A stretch of 64,000 bases of DNA from Jejudonia soesokkakensis. Lineage in GTDB: Bacteria > Bacteroidota > Bacteroidia > Flavobacteriales > Flavobacteriaceae. This document shows, piece by piece, positions 25,094 to 34,750 of this stretch (within the stretch, counting starts at the first letter, position 1; each line of letters begins with the position of its first letter). The notes under the pieces were generated by a model. The model saw only the letters and a program-made list of their open reading frames with translations. It was not told the origin of the DNA and ran no database searches. The position numbers and the translations under genes were made by a program. The stretch spans positions 62,001 to 126,000 of the forward strand of contig NZ_JBHTBN010000007.1 in NCBI RefSeq assembly GCF_042664795.1, written 5' to 3'.

Positions 25094-25810
25094 TTAGTTG
25101 TCTACTTCATCTTTTACGACAAGACGGAAACCTTCTCCATGAATATTGATAATTTCAACTCCATCATCTTTTCCTAAGTATTTACGAAGCTTAGCGATGT
25201 AAACATCCATACTTCTTGAAGTAAAGTAGTTGTCATCTCTCCATATTTTTGTCAGTGCCAGTTCACGAGGCATCAAATCATTTTTATGAAGTGCAAGCAA
25301 TCGTAATAACTCGTTTTCTTTTGGAGATAGTTTTATAGGATCTTCTTTCTTATAGGTTAAGAAGCGTAACTTAGAATTTAAAAAGAAATTACCCACTTCA
25401 AACTCAAATTGTTTGCTGTCTGCAATAGAATCTGTGGCTTTTCTCTGTATGATGGCTTTAATTTTCATTAGGAGAACTTCACTATCAAACGGCTTATTTA
25501 AATAGTCGTCTGCTCCTACTTTATACCCTTTTAAAACATCTTCTTTCATCGCCTTAGCAGTTAAGAAAATGATAGGCACTTCTTCGTTTTTTTCACGAAT
25601 CTCTTTCGCTAAGGTAAAGCCATCTTTATAAGGCATCATAACGTCTAAGATACAAAGATCATAGTCGTCTTTTTTAAACTTTTCAAAGCCTTCCATTCCG
25701 TTTTTAGCGTGAGTGACATCATAGTCGTTCATTGCTAAATAGTCTTTTAGTACTGTTCCAAAGTTTGGATCGTCTTCTACTAAGAGAATTTTTTTGTTTT
25801 CAGTTTCCAT
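25094..25810 (-). CDS. rprY: Response regulator RprY (OmpR family)
   Basis: This is the DNA-binding partner of the upstream histidine kinase. The receiver domain (1-120) has the acidic pair E12/D13 (VEDD) and phospho-acceptor D56 in CILDVMMP; K109 in NKPFDSE completes the site. A winged-helix OmpR-type output domain (about 140-235) follows, with SRSMDVYIAKLRKYL. It has 238 aa. RprY in Bacteroides is tied to stress and membrane function. It lies 3 nt after the kinase gene and shares its transcript. Confidence 0.93.
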   Translation of the reverse strand: METENKKILLVEDDPNFGTVLKDYLAMNDYDVTHAKNGMEGFEKFKKDDYDLCILDVMMPYKDGFTLAKEIREKNEEVPIIFLTAKAMKEDVLKGYKVGADDYLNKPFDSEVLLMKIKAIIQRKATDSIADSKQFEFEVGNFFLNSKLRFLTYKKEDPIKLSPKENELLRLLALHKNDLMPRELALTKIWRDDNYFTSRSMDVYIAKLRKYLGKDDGVEIINIHGEGFRLVVKDEVDN

Positions 25811-25813
25811 AAT

Positions 25814-27376
25814 TTAAGATATTAAGTGTAGTTTAATTATAAATGTGCTTCCTTTGTCTTTATCACTTTCCACATAAATTTGTGCGTCGTGATCATCTAA
25901 TATTCTTTTAACGTACGCTAAGCCTAAGCCGTGCCCTTTTACATTGTGAATGTCTCCCGTGTGTTCTCTGTAAAACTTTTCAAATATTTTTTTCTGAACA
26001 GCCTTACTCATACCAATACCTTGGTCACGAATTTTTACAAAAATAGCATTCTTTGCATTTTCTGTAAAAACATCGATTTTAGGGGAGTCTTCACTGTATT
26101 TAATTGCATTGTCCAATAAATTTACAATTACATTGGTCAAGTGTGATTCATTTCCTAGTACAGAAGATTTTAATGCTCCAAAATGCGTTTTAACATAACC
26201 GCCTTTATCTTCTACAATTAGACTTACATGTGAAATTGCATCTTCTACTACGTCGTGAAGTTTTATTCGTTCTTTTGGTAAATCCAATTCATTTTTCTCC
26301 AGTTTTGAAATACGTAGTACATTTTCTACTTGAGCATGCATTCGTTTATTTTCATCCCTGATCATTCCCAAGTAACGCGAAAGAAATTCTTGATTGTCTT
26401 TCACTTTAGGATTTTTTAAAGCATCTAAAGCAAGATTTATCGTTGCAATAGGTGTTTTAAATTCATGCGTCATGTTATTGATAAAGTCACTTTTTATTTG
26501 TGAAATCTGTCGTTGTCTAAAGATTTGAGATAATGCATTGGCAAAAGCAATTACGATCACTCCTGTAAAAACCAGTGATAAAACAGCCATTCCCAAAATA
26601 GAATTCAATACATCTTTTTCCTTTTCTGAAAAATTTACATACAGTTGATAGCTTGTATTTAATTCGTCATTGACAAACAAGGGTACTTCATACGTTGACC
26701 CTGGATCGAGTTTAAAATTTTTAGACCGAACTTTTGTCGCCAACCCGTTACTGAAAATAGCAAAAGAATAGGTCGATTTTACGTCTCTGCTTTTTAGTTG
26801 TTCTTTTAAATAAGAGTCAATTTCTTCTGTAGTCACCCGTTTATGTATGGGTTGCTTGGCGGCTATATTTTTAAAAAAATCTTCAAACTGATTTCTCTCA
26901 TGATCTTCTAACCTTCTGAAGCTTTCAGTAATCACTTCGGTATCTCCCTCTTCATCGATTCCTTTTTTTATCTTTCGGGTGGTTTTCTTGTTGGTTATTT
27001 TTTTAAACTGAAAACTATCTGTTTCATAATCCAATAGATTTGAAGATATTTTGTAATCTTCAGCTAAAATTCCATCTGAAAAAATTATTGTTTCATTGGT
27101 ATTGTCATCCCGCGTACTATAAATCAATTCACTAATAGCAATATTATCAGGCTTTTCAACACTGTCTGCAAGTCCGCTATACACATTGTAGTAGTCTTCT
27201 GCTTCTCTAAATTGAACTTGTTTTGCAACTTCAATTAAAACTTGTTTTACGTTAAAATTGAATTGATCTTCTTTTGTTTTGTAGGAGTTTGAGATCCAAT
27301 ACCCTTGAACAAAAATAATCCCTAGCAACGATAGGGACATCAATGCAATTAGCAAGATGAATAGCTTTTTGTTCAT
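25814..27376 (-). CDS. rprX: Sensor histidine kinase RprX
   Basis: This is a membrane sensor kinase. It has a transmembrane helix at about residues 5-28, a periplasmic sensor region of about 230 residues with no known domain, a second helix at about 262-282, then HisKA with phospho-acceptor H304 (THEFKTPIAT) and an HATPase_c domain with NAIKYS, DQGIGMS and GHGLGLAYVK. It has 520 aa. The signal detected is unknown. A promoter with its -7 box only 5 nt from the ATG drives it together with rprY. Confidence 0.93.
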   Translation of the reverse strand: MNKKLFILLIALMSLSLLGIIFVQGYWISNSYKTKEDQFNFNVKQVLIEVAKQVQFREAEDYYNVYSGLADSVEKPDNIAISELIYSTRDDNTNETIIFSDGILAEDYKISSNLLDYETDSFQFKKITNKKTTRKIKKGIDEEGDTEVITESFRRLEDHERNQFEDFFKNIAAKQPIHKRVTTEEIDSYLKEQLKSRDVKSTYSFAIFSNGLATKVRSKNFKLDPGSTYEVPLFVNDELNTSYQLYVNFSEKEKDVLNSILGMAVLSLVFTGVIVIAFANALSQIFRQRQISQIKSDFINNMTHEFKTPIATINLALDALKNPKVKDNQEFLSRYLGMIRDENKRMHAQVENVLRISKLEKNELDLPKERIKLHDVVEDAISHVSLIVEDKGGYVKTHFGALKSSVLGNESHLTNVIVNLLDNAIKYSEDSPKIDVFTENAKNAIFVKIRDQGIGMSKAVQKKIFEKFYREHTGDIHNVKGHGLGLAYVKRILDDHDAQIYVESDKDKGSTFIIKLHLIS

Positions 27377-27381
27377 GTCCC

Positions 27382-27409
27382 CAAAAGTAAGATTTTAACA
27401 TTTAGGCAA
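27382..27409 (-). promoter_or_regulatory. rprX: Promoter of rprXY, predicted leaderless
   Basis: On the minus strand TTG (27409-27407), a 17-nt spacer and TACTTTTG (27389-27382) fit TTG-N17-23-TANNTTTG. The box ends 5 nt before the ATG at 27376, so the transcript should start at the start codon. Confidence 0.65.
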
Positions 27410-27455
27410 GCCTAGGTTTAACCAAATGTTAACAAAATGAAATGTTGCAGATTTA

Positions 27456-28037
27456 TTAGGCTAAAGAGAGCTTTTTGTGTATTTTTTTTACTTCTTTTTG
27501 AGTGGCTTCTAAATTTATATTTTCGATGCAATAAGTAGCAAGTTTTATTTTTTTTGCATCGGTCCATTGCGCATTCATTCGTTCTTGTATCGCCTGTTTG
27601 GTAGTGGTATCTCTTTGCAAAACTCTCGTTATACGAATTTCTTCAGGAGCAGTTACTAAAATGGTCGCATCGCATTGCTTATAGCCTCCGTTTTCAAATA
27701 AAATAGCAGCTTCTTTTATGCAATATTCGCCATCTTGTTTAGCAACCCATTTTTTAAAATGACGTGCTACTCTTGGGTGGATAATTGAATTTAGAGCTTC
27801 TAGCTTTTCCGAATCCTTAAAAACAATACCCGCCACATAATCACGGTCCAGCTCTTGATCTTTAAAGCTTTTGTTTCCTAAAAGTTCTATTATTTTTCGT
27901 TTAATAACTTTAGACCTATTGGTAAGTGCCCGGGCTTCAATATCTGCAATGTAAACAGGCACTCCTAATTCAGAAAACATAGCAGCCACAGTAGTTTTCC
28001 CACTTCCAATACCACCCGTAAGTCCTACAATTTTCAT
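27456..28037 (-). CDS. coaE: Dephospho-CoA kinase
   Basis: CoaE phosphorylates the ribose 3'-hydroxyl of dephospho-CoA, the last step of CoA synthesis. The P-loop is GGIGSGKT (residues 8-15), and VYIADIEAR and RVLQRD are conserved. It has 193 aa. Its ATG overlaps the stop of the YbbR-like gene by 4 nt, so they are co-transcribed. The coaBC genes for earlier steps lie about 6 kb away in the same window. Confidence 0.95.
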   Translation of the reverse strand: MKIVGLTGGIGSGKTTVAAMFSELGVPVYIADIEARALTNRSKVIKRKIIELLGNKSFKDQELDRDYVAGIVFKDSEKLEALNSIIHPRVARHFKKWVAKQDGEYCIKEAAILFENGGYKQCDATILVTAPEEIRITRVLQRDTTTKQAIQERMNAQWTDAKKIKLATYCIENINLEATQKEVKKIHKKLSLA

Positions 28038-28981
28038 TTTACTATTAAGAAATCTACTTTTTTTGTATCCAATTCAACATCCCTGATTTGTTCTGGTCTT
28101 TTCACCAGCTTCGGTATGATAAAATTTCCTTCTTTATTTCTTTCTGAAAAATCACAAACCAATTCAAAATCCTCTTTTGTTATTTTATTAAAATCACTCA
28201 ACGATACATTAAAAGTTACCGTAGCAGTTTTTGGCAATAGTTTTATGGTTTGCCCAGGAGGGAAATTAATTCTGTTAATTGGTAATAACAATTGTTTTTG
28301 AGTGAACTCTTCCACCTTAATTTTAAATGCAACTTCTTTTGGATCTACTGTTAAGCCATCTACGTTGGGTAGTTGCAATCCAATTGTTCCCTTACTGCTA
28401 TTCTCTAAATTTTCTAAACGTATTTTCGCGGTAGCTATAGAGTCAATTGTCTCTAACAATTCTCTAGAACCAAACAATGCTACAGAGTCTGGAATTACCT
28501 CCATTGGTTTTACCGATTTATATCCTTCTTTGTAGGTAATCTCTTTGATGGCAATAACAGGTACTTTCTTCACCTGGATGATGTGTAGATTAATTTTTAA
28601 CTCGTTTATTGAAAGGTTTTTTACCGAAAGATTTTTCTCCAATTGGGCCGTGACCAATCGTGTTAGCTGTTCTTTTGAGATGACGATTTGCTCATTTCCT
28701 TCGCTGTAATATTCGGTAATATTGAACGTAATAACAGGTTCATTTAATTTATAAGATAAAAATTCAAATCCGTTGGCGGCTAAATCAAATGAAAATGATT
28801 TCATGTTATCATCTGCGAGCAACACTGCTTGAGGTAAATTTGAATAGACGACCTTAGCCTGAACTGTGGCTTCATATTCTTTCGAAAAAATAGTAAGGAT
28901 CCAAAAAACAACAGCAAGTAACAGGAAGAAAAAGAATGTCCTAAGTTTCGTTTGTTTGTATTTTCTGGAAGGTGGATTCAT
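28034..28981 (-). CDS. YbbR-like domain protein
   Basis: This 315-aa protein has one N-terminal membrane helix (about residues 12-30) followed by YbbR-type beta-rich repeats on the outer side, for example PMEVIPDSVALFGSRELL and LQLPNVDGLTVDPKEVAF. In Firmicutes the homologue CdaR regulates a di-AMP cyclase; here no cyclase gene is adjacent, so that role is not implied. It is coupled to coaE by a 4-nt overlap. Confidence 0.83.
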   Translation of the reverse strand: MNPPSRKYKQTKLRTFFFFLLLAVVFWILTIFSKEYEATVQAKVVYSNLPQAVLLADDNMKSFSFDLAANGFEFLSYKLNEPVITFNITEYYSEGNEQIVISKEQLTRLVTAQLEKNLSVKNLSINELKINLHIIQVKKVPVIAIKEITYKEGYKSVKPMEVIPDSVALFGSRELLETIDSIATAKIRLENLENSSKGTIGLQLPNVDGLTVDPKEVAFKIKVEEFTQKQLLLPINRINFPPGQTIKLLPKTATVTFNVSLSDFNKITKEDFELVCDFSERNKEGNFIIPKLVKRPEQIRDVELDTKKVDFLIVK

Positions 28982-29003
28982 TTGCTTTGTTCTGAAACTA
29001 AAA

Positions 29004-30005
29004 TTACTTAAAAAATAACTCTGGAAATTGTTTCTTAGGGTCTTTCTTCAGTAAATTTATATAAAAAATTGAGTGTAAGAAGGCAAGCCCATATCCAAAA
29101 AACTGTACAAACATCGCAAAGATCGAAAGAAAACCTATCAACGGATTCCAATTTACAATAGAAGAATGAATATATAAGATACCAATGTAAACTAGCAATA
29201 AAATATAAAATAGAGGAAATCCTGCTATCATTACTACCACAGATAAAAAACAATAGAACACAAAGAGAGAGGGCAACCAATAAGTTATTTTAGCAGCTTC
29301 TGGATGCCAGCTATTTAAAATAGGTCGTACCAATCCAAATTTTCTCACTTGAGTATAAAATTTTCTCCACGAAATTCTTCGTTTATGATATACATACGCA
29401 TTTTCAATAAATGTTGTGCGAAAGCCTGCTTTTCTAATACGTTGTGATAAATCTGGATCTTCACCCGGATGTATTTTACCAAAACCTTTAGTCTTTATAA
29501 AGGCCTCTTTTGAAATTCCCATATTAAAACTACGGGGCTCAAATTTTGAAACACTATTCTTACTTCCACGAATGCCTCCGGTGGTTAAAAAAGAAGTCAT
29601 AACATAATTGATCGCCTTTTGAAGAGCTGTAAAACTTTCATGAGCAGCATCTGCACCTCCAAAACAATCCACAAAAGTTTCAGATAAAAACGCATCTACA
29701 GTTTGCAAATAATGTGGCGGCAGTAAACAATCACTGTCCAAAATGATAAAATAGTTTCCTTTTGCTTTTTTCATTCCGAAGTTTCGGGAGTCTCCTGGTC
29801 CAGAATTTTCCTTGAAGTAATACGAAATGTTTAATCTGTCTTTAAAATTTTCGACAACCGTTTGTGAACGTTCCGAAGAGCCGTCTTCAACAATCACAAT
29901 TTCGAAATCACCCTCAAATTGCATCTTGGTAAAACTTTCCAATAGCTCTCTGGTTTCTTCAGGCCTGTTAAAAACAGGAATAATAAAAGAGTAGGACAAC
30001 TTCAT
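29004..30005 (-). CDS. Family 2 glycosyltransferase, membrane-associated
   Basis: This protein transfers a sugar from an activated donor. The N-terminal GT-A domain (about 1-215) has IPVFNRPEETRELLESF, the DSD metal site in YFIILDSDCLLPPHYL, and a GxxxE/D-type acceptor region around HPGEDPDLSQRIRKAG. The C-terminal part has three or so membrane helices (about 243-315). It has 333 aa. The substrate is not predictable; cell-surface polysaccharide or glycolipid is likely. It lies just before the YbbR-like gene on the same strand. Confidence 0.9.
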   Translation of the reverse strand: MKLSYSFIIPVFNRPEETRELLESFTKMQFEGDFEIVIVEDGSSERSQTVVENFKDRLNISYYFKENSGPGDSRNFGMKKAKGNYFIILDSDCLLPPHYLQTVDAFLSETFVDCFGGADAAHESFTALQKAINYVMTSFLTTGGIRGSKNSVSKFEPRSFNMGISKEAFIKTKGFGKIHPGEDPDLSQRIRKAGFRTTFIENAYVYHKRRISWRKFYTQVRKFGLVRPILNSWHPEAAKITYWLPSLFVFYCFLSVVVMIAGFPLFYILLLVYIGILYIHSSIVNWNPLIGFLSIFAMFVQFFGYGLAFLHSIFYINLLKKDPKKQFPELFFK

Positions 30006-30026
30006 ATTGCGAATATAGGAATAAAG

Positions 30027-30059
30027 AAAAAGCTCCTCACGAATATTATCAGGAGGAGC
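30027..30059 (-). terminator. fabI: Terminator of fabI
   Basis: GCTCCTC (30032-30038) pairs with GAGGAGC (30053-30059); on the minus strand TTTTTCTTT follows. It lies 22 nt past the fabI stop. Confidence 0.85.
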
Positions 30060-30080
30060 CTTTCATCTAAATTTTTGCAG

Positions 30081-30896
30081 TTATTCTTCAGTAAAATAAT
30101 CAATCACCTCATTGCTAACTCCCATGTTAGAAAAACCACCGTCGTTAAATAAATTCTGAAGCGTTACTCTTTTTGTTAAATCACTAAACAAGGTAACTGT
30201 ATAATTTGCACAGTCTATTGCGGTTGCGTTTCCAAGTGGCGACATTTTTTCTGCATACGCAATAAAGCCGTCAAATCCCTTAACACCTTGACCAGCCGTA
30301 GTAGGGGTTGGTGATTGTGAAATCGTATTTACTCGTACTTTTTTATCTTTTCCGAAGAAATAACCAAAACTTCTTGCAATCGACTCCAAATAGGCTTTAT
30401 TATCTGCCATATCATTGTAATCTGGAAATACTCGCTGCGCTGCCATATAGGTTAACGCTACAATACTTCCCCATTCATTCATAGCATCCTTTTTATACAA
30501 GGTTTGCATCGTTTTATGAAACGACACCGCCGAAACGTCCCAACCCTTATGCGTCCAGTCGTAATTTTGATCAGTGTAGGCCTTTCCTTTACGTACATTA
30601 ACAGACATGCCAATAGAATGTAGTACAAAATCAAGTTTTCCTCCTAAGATCTCTGTCGCTTTATCTACAAGGTTTTCGAGATCCTCCAGATTGGTAGCAT
30701 CTGCAGGGATAATTTGAGAACCTGTTTTTTCTGCTAACTGATTGATCTGTCCCATTCTCATTGCTATAGGAGCGTTTGTCAATACAAATGTCCCTCCTTC
30801 TTCATGCACTCGTTCTGCAGTTTTCCAAGCGATCGAATTTTCATCTAAAGCTCCAAAAATAATACCTCGTTTTCCTTTCAGTAAGTTATATGACAT
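30081..30896 (-). CDS. fabI: Enoyl-[acyl-carrier-protein] reductase (NADH)
   Basis: FabI reduces the trans-2 double bond of enoyl-ACP in each round of fatty-acid elongation. It is a short-chain dehydrogenase with the FabI-specific opening KGKRGIIFGALDENSIAW. The catalytic Tyr-x6-Lys is YNDMADNK, preceded by ALTYMAAQRVFPD. I start it at ATG 30896 (MSYNLLKG, 271 aa); the longer frame adds 12 residues read through the promoter region. A -7 box TATCTTTG lies 25 nt upstream, just after recN. Confidence 0.95.
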   Translation of the reverse strand: MSYNLLKGKRGIIFGALDENSIAWKTAERVHEEGGTFVLTNAPIAMRMGQINQLAEKTGSQIIPADATNLEDLENLVDKATEILGGKLDFVLHSIGMSVNVRKGKAYTDQNYDWTHKGWDVSAVSFHKTMQTLYKKDAMNEWGSIVALTYMAAQRVFPDYNDMADNKAYLESIARSFGYFFGKDKKVRVNTISQSPTPTTAGQGVKGFDGFIAYAEKMSPLGNATAIDCANYTVTLFSDLTKRVTLQNLFNDGGFSNMGVSNEVIDYFTEE

Positions 30897-30921
30897 AGTT
30901 TGATTGTTTTGATTTATACCA

Positions 30922-30929
30922 CAAAGATA
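30922..30929 (-). promoter_or_regulatory. fabI: -7 box of fabI
   Basis: TATCTTTG on the minus strand fits TANNTTTG, 25 nt before ATG 30896 and just past the recN stop. No TTG lies at the right distance upstream. Confidence 0.45.
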
Positions 30930-30931
30930 CA

Positions 30932-32584
30932 CTAATTGAGTAATTCTTTCGCGTTTGCAATTGCTGCATCACTCACGTTTTTACCACCAATCATTTGAGC
31001 AATCTCCACAATACGCTGTTCTTCGTTTAAAGTTTGTAATCTGGTTTGCGTAGCTTCGTTGACATCTTCCTTATAAATTTTTAAATGATGTTCTCCTTTG
31101 GCAGCAATTTGCGGCAAATGCGTAATACTTAGAAGTTGCATAGTTGCACTCATCTCACTCATAATTTCTGCCATTTTATGAGCTATTTCTCCTGAAACTC
31201 CAGTATCAATCTCATCAAAAATAATAGTTGGCAATTTTTTATAGCGCGACAATACTGCTTTTACTGCAAGCATGATACGACTCATTTCACCTCCTGAAGC
31301 CACTTTTTTCAACGAACCAAAAGCCAAACCTTTATTGGCAGTAAACAGTAACTCAAGATCATTAATACCGTTCTTTCTGAAAGTTTCTGAAGGTTTTAAA
31401 TCAAATTGAAATCGTGCGTTTGGCAATCCCAGTTCGCCCAGAATAGTTTCCAATTGTTGCTTTAACTTCGGAATCGCTATCGCTCGGGACTCCTCTATTT
31501 TTTTTCCGGTAGTACGTGTTTTTTCTTTTTCTGAAGCGACCTCTTTCTCCAGTTTCTCTATCTCTGAATCAATATGCAATGTCACCTCTATTTTTTCAGA
31601 CAAACGGGCTTCTATCTCAAGCAACTCCTCAACAGTAGCAACATTATGCTTTTTCTGAAGCGTATACAAGGTTTGTAATTTTTCGTTCAATACCGCAATT
31701 TCTTTTGGGTCTGCCTCCATAGTTTCGGCAACTGTTTCAACCGAAGATTCTATGTCCTCCAATTCAATGATCACACTATTGATTCGCTCCCACAATTCCT
31801 CAAATTGCTTAGAATAGGTTCGAAGTTTCCCTAAAGACTGCCTCGCTTCTTTGGAGGTTTGAAGCGTTCCTATTTGGTCTTCAGATAAAAGTTGCGCTAC
31901 CTGTGATAATGTTTCTGTAATTTCTTCGGCATTGGTAAGTTGCTCGTAGGTTTCCTCCAAGGCTTCCTGGTCGGTTCCTTTTAGATTTGCTTCAGTAAGT
32001 TCGGTATGTAAAAAAGTATTGAAATCAAGTTCTTTGGTAGCTTCAGCTTTCTGATTTTTTAATGCGGAAAGTCTTTCCGAAGCCTTTAAAAAATTACGCC
32101 ACTGAGTACTATACTCCTGTAAAAGCAATTTATTTCCTGCCAGTGCATCTACAACTTCCATTTGATATGCCGTATCTGTTAACGCAAGCGTTTCATGCTG
32201 ACTATGAATATCTACAAGATGGATTCCCAGTGCTTGCAGTTGCGCAACAGAAACTGGCGTATCGTTAACAAATGCGCGTGACTTTCCGCTAGGAAGAATT
32301 TCACGCCGAACAATCGTATCACTTTCATAATCCAAATCATTTTCAGCAAAAATTGATTCCAGCTGATAGCCTCCTAATGAGAATTCTGCTTCAATGATGC
32401 ATTTTTTAGAAGCGTCTTTCACACTACTAATGTCTGCCCTTTTCCCTAAAAGCAATGATAATGCACCCAGCAAAATTGATTTTCCCGCCCCTGTTTCACC
32501 GGTAATTATAGTCATGCCAGCGTTAAGATCGACACGTATGTCTTCTATAAGGGCATAATTTTTTATGGAAAGAAATGTAATCAA
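30932..32584 (-). CDS. recN: DNA repair protein RecN
   Basis: RecN is an SMC-like ATPase that acts early in double-strand-break repair. Walker A is GETGAGKS (residues 29-36), followed by a long coiled-coil middle (about 160-380), the ABC signature ASGGEMSRIML and Walker B IIFDEIDTGVSG near the C-terminus. It has 550 aa. The start is TTG at 32584; it gives MITFLSIKNYALIEDI, the usual family N-terminus, and no ATG is available there. Confidence 0.95.
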   Translation of the reverse strand: MITFLSIKNYALIEDIRVDLNAGMTIITGETGAGKSILLGALSLLLGKRADISSVKDASKKCIIEAEFSLGGYQLESIFAENDLDYESDTIVRREILPSGKSRAFVNDTPVSVAQLQALGIHLVDIHSQHETLALTDTAYQMEVVDALAGNKLLLQEYSTQWRNFLKASERLSALKNQKAEATKELDFNTFLHTELTEANLKGTDQEALEETYEQLTNAEEITETLSQVAQLLSEDQIGTLQTSKEARQSLGKLRTYSKQFEELWERINSVIIELEDIESSVETVAETMEADPKEIAVLNEKLQTLYTLQKKHNVATVEELLEIEARLSEKIEVTLHIDSEIEKLEKEVASEKEKTRTTGKKIEESRAIAIPKLKQQLETILGELGLPNARFQFDLKPSETFRKNGINDLELLFTANKGLAFGSLKKVASGGEMSRIMLAVKAVLSRYKKLPTIIFDEIDTGVSGEIAHKMAEIMSEMSATMQLLSITHLPQIAAKGEHHLKIYKEDVNEATQTRLQTLNEEQRIVEIAQMIGGKNVSDAAIANAKELLN

Positions 32585-32652
32585 ATTGCAGTTTAATGGT
32601 TGTTCTAATGTAATAGGCTTTTACAACTTCTGCAAGTAAAAAGAAGTGTTAT

Positions 32653-33543
32653 TTAGAACTTAATTTCGCTCCAATTGTCTCTTTTGGTAGGTGCCATTCT
32701 ATTTAAGTCATCTACGAGCTTTGCGATATCGACACTAGGACCTCCGCTAAAAATATTCTGAATTTCCTGCGCTTTTGCATCAAAGAACGTTCTAAGCAAA
32801 AAAGAATTAGGGCGTCTATCGTTAATTCGCCTTAGGTCACTTAAAGATTTTTTGAGACTATTTTTAGCAATCTTTGCATCTACGCTCATTAGATCGAGAC
32901 CTAGCCTATGATAATTGTACATTACGTCATGGAATTGCCGGTACACACTTGATAGTAGATCATCATTAAAACTGAATCGGGAAGGTCTGCTATCATTCGC
33001 TTTCCAGCCTAAAAAATTACTAGACGCTGCAGTATTAACAATTTGTTTTGCAGTTTCAAAATAAGGATCGCCTCCATTTAATTCAAAAGTACTCGAATCA
33101 AGACCAATGATCGTATACACATGGAAAGCTATAACAGACATTAAGTTAGAATCGAACGAATTTAAATTAAAATTTAAAGGCTGAAACTCTACATAATCAA
33201 AAGAAAATTGCTTGTCATTATAGTTGTATATAGGAGTATCGTAGGTAGAATTAAAGACGGGTCTCGAAGCCTGAACCTGTAAGGTTGCTGTAAATAAATC
33301 TGAATTGTACTCTGAAATAATAATCGAAAAGTTACAATCAATACGTTCTTGGTTTTTGTATTCTCTGTTGGTCCAACGCGTGGTGCTAATAAATTCGGTT
33401 AACTGTCGCTGTAATGTTCTAAATACTTGTAAATCTGGAACGGCTGTTTGGCTGGCATCTACTGTTACAGTAGCATTAAGCTCCTGAGCTTTTAGTGTAG
33501 TTGTGATCGTCAATAACGCGAAGAAAAGTAAAAATTTACGCAT
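32653..33543 (-). CDS. porD: Type IX secretion protein PorD (DUF4835 family)
   Basis: This 296-aa exported protein has a signal peptide ending in LKAQ (residues 1-19) and the conserved body of DUF4835, with VFRTLQRQLTEFISTTRWTN and PIYNYNDKQFSFDYVEF. The family is named PorD in connection with the type IX secretion system of Bacteroidetes; its precise role is not settled. It overlaps the end of coaBC by 8 nt, a neighbourhood I recall as conserved in flavobacteria. The T9SS would serve the cupredoxin and sugar dehydrogenase found in this window. Confidence 0.82.
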   Translation of the reverse strand: MRKFLLFFALLTITTTLKAQELNATVTVDASQTAVPDLQVFRTLQRQLTEFISTTRWTNREYKNQERIDCNFSIIISEYNSDLFTATLQVQASRPVFNSTYDTPIYNYNDKQFSFDYVEFQPLNFNLNSFDSNLMSVIAFHVYTIIGLDSSTFELNGGDPYFETAKQIVNTAASSNFLGWKANDSRPSRFSFNDDLLSSVYRQFHDVMYNYHRLGLDLMSVDAKIAKNSLKKSLSDLRRINDRRPNSFLLRTFFDAKAQEIQNIFSGGPSVDIAKLVDDLNRMAPTKRDNWSEIKF

Positions 33544-34747
33544 GAATATGTTTAATAATGTGTTCTAAAATATCTTTGGCGACTTCAGTCTTAGGTTTAA
33601 CTTTAAAAGGGATGGTTTTATTGTCCTTCCCAATTAAGGTAATTTTATTGGTATCGCCTTTAAACCCTGCTCCCTTATCGTTTAGCGAATTTAACACAAT
33701 TAAATCTAAATTCTTTTTTTTGAGCTTCGTTTTTGCATTTTCTACTTCGTTTTCAGTTTCTAATGCAAAGCCAACCAGATATTGATGTTTTTTGATAGCT
33801 CCCAAAGAAGCTAGTATATCTTTTGTTTTAGTAAGTTGAAGTGATAAATTTTCATCCTTCTTCTTTATTTTTTGGTCGGCAACATTTACTGGCTTGTAGT
33901 CTGCTACAGCTGCACTTAGAATTGCAATATCACAGGATTCAAAATTTTTATGAGCCGCATCATACATTTCCTGTGCAGAAGTTATCTTTATCAAGGTTAC
34001 AAAACTGTGCTCAAGCTGTAGACCTACAGGTCCTGTAATGAGCGTCACCTCAGCACCAAGATTGGCTGCGGCTTCAGCAATAGCAAAACCCATTTTTCCA
34101 CTGGAGTGGTTTCCAATAAACCGTACTGGATCAATTGCTTCAAAAGTAGGGCCTGCAGTAATTAAAACCTTCTTTCCGCGTAAAGGCAGTTGTTTTAAAA
34201 TATCTTGTTCTAAAAAAGCCACAATAGTTTCTGGTTCGGCCATTCTGCCTTGTCCAACTAAGCCACTGGCAAGTTCGCCAGATTCGGCTGGAATTTGAAT
34301 GTTTCCGAAGGAATTCAACGTAGAAAAAGTAGCATTCGTACTGGGATGCTTATACATATCCAAATCCATAGCTGGAGCGTAATACACAGGGCACTTTGCC
34401 GAAAGATAGGTCGCAAGTAATAAGTTGTCGGAGGCACCATGTGCCATTTTTGAGAGGGTATTGGCAGTGGCTGGGGCGATTATAAAAAAATCTGCCCAAA
34501 GGCCTAACTCAACATGGTTATTCCATTGGGCATTATTATTTTCTTCATCGGTAAATGATGAAAACACTTCATTCTTTGAAAGCGTAGAAAGCGTAAGTGG
34601 GGTTACAAATTCGGTAGCCGAAGGTGTCATTACTACCTTAACATTGGCTCCCTTTTTAACTAGTAGCCGAACTAAAAAAGCAGATTTATAAGCAGCAATA
34701 CCGGCTGTAACACCCAGTAATATATTTTTACCGCTTAAAATTGACAT
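33536..34747 (-). CDS. coaBC: Phosphopantothenoylcysteine synthetase/decarboxylase
   Basis: This bifunctional CoA-pathway enzyme joins cysteine to 4'-phosphopantothenate (CoaB) and decarboxylates the product (CoaC). The N-terminal FMN domain (about 1-180) has GVTAGIAAYKSAFLVRLL, APATANTLSKMAHG and PAMDLDMY. The C-terminal CoaB domain has ITAGPTFEAIDPVRFIGN and HSSGKMG, then a lysine-rich loop KIKKKDE. It has 403 aa. It sits 3 nt after rpoZ in a bamD-rpoZ-coaBC-porD operon. Confidence 0.95.
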   Translation of the reverse strand: MSILSGKNILLGVTAGIAAYKSAFLVRLLVKKGANVKVVMTPSATEFVTPLTLSTLSKNEVFSSFTDEENNNAQWNNHVELGLWADFFIIAPATANTLSKMAHGASDNLLLATYLSAKCPVYYAPAMDLDMYKHPSTNATFSTLNSFGNIQIPAESGELASGLVGQGRMAEPETIVAFLEQDILKQLPLRGKKVLITAGPTFEAIDPVRFIGNHSSGKMGFAIAEAAANLGAEVTLITGPVGLQLEHSFVTLIKITSAQEMYDAAHKNFESCDIAILSAAVADYKPVNVADQKIKKKDENLSLQLTKTKDILASLGAIKKHQYLVGFALETENEVENAKTKLKKKNLDLIVLNSLNDKGAGFKGDTNKITLIGKDNKTIPFKVKPKTEVAKDILEHIIKHIHA

Positions 34748-34750
34748 TTT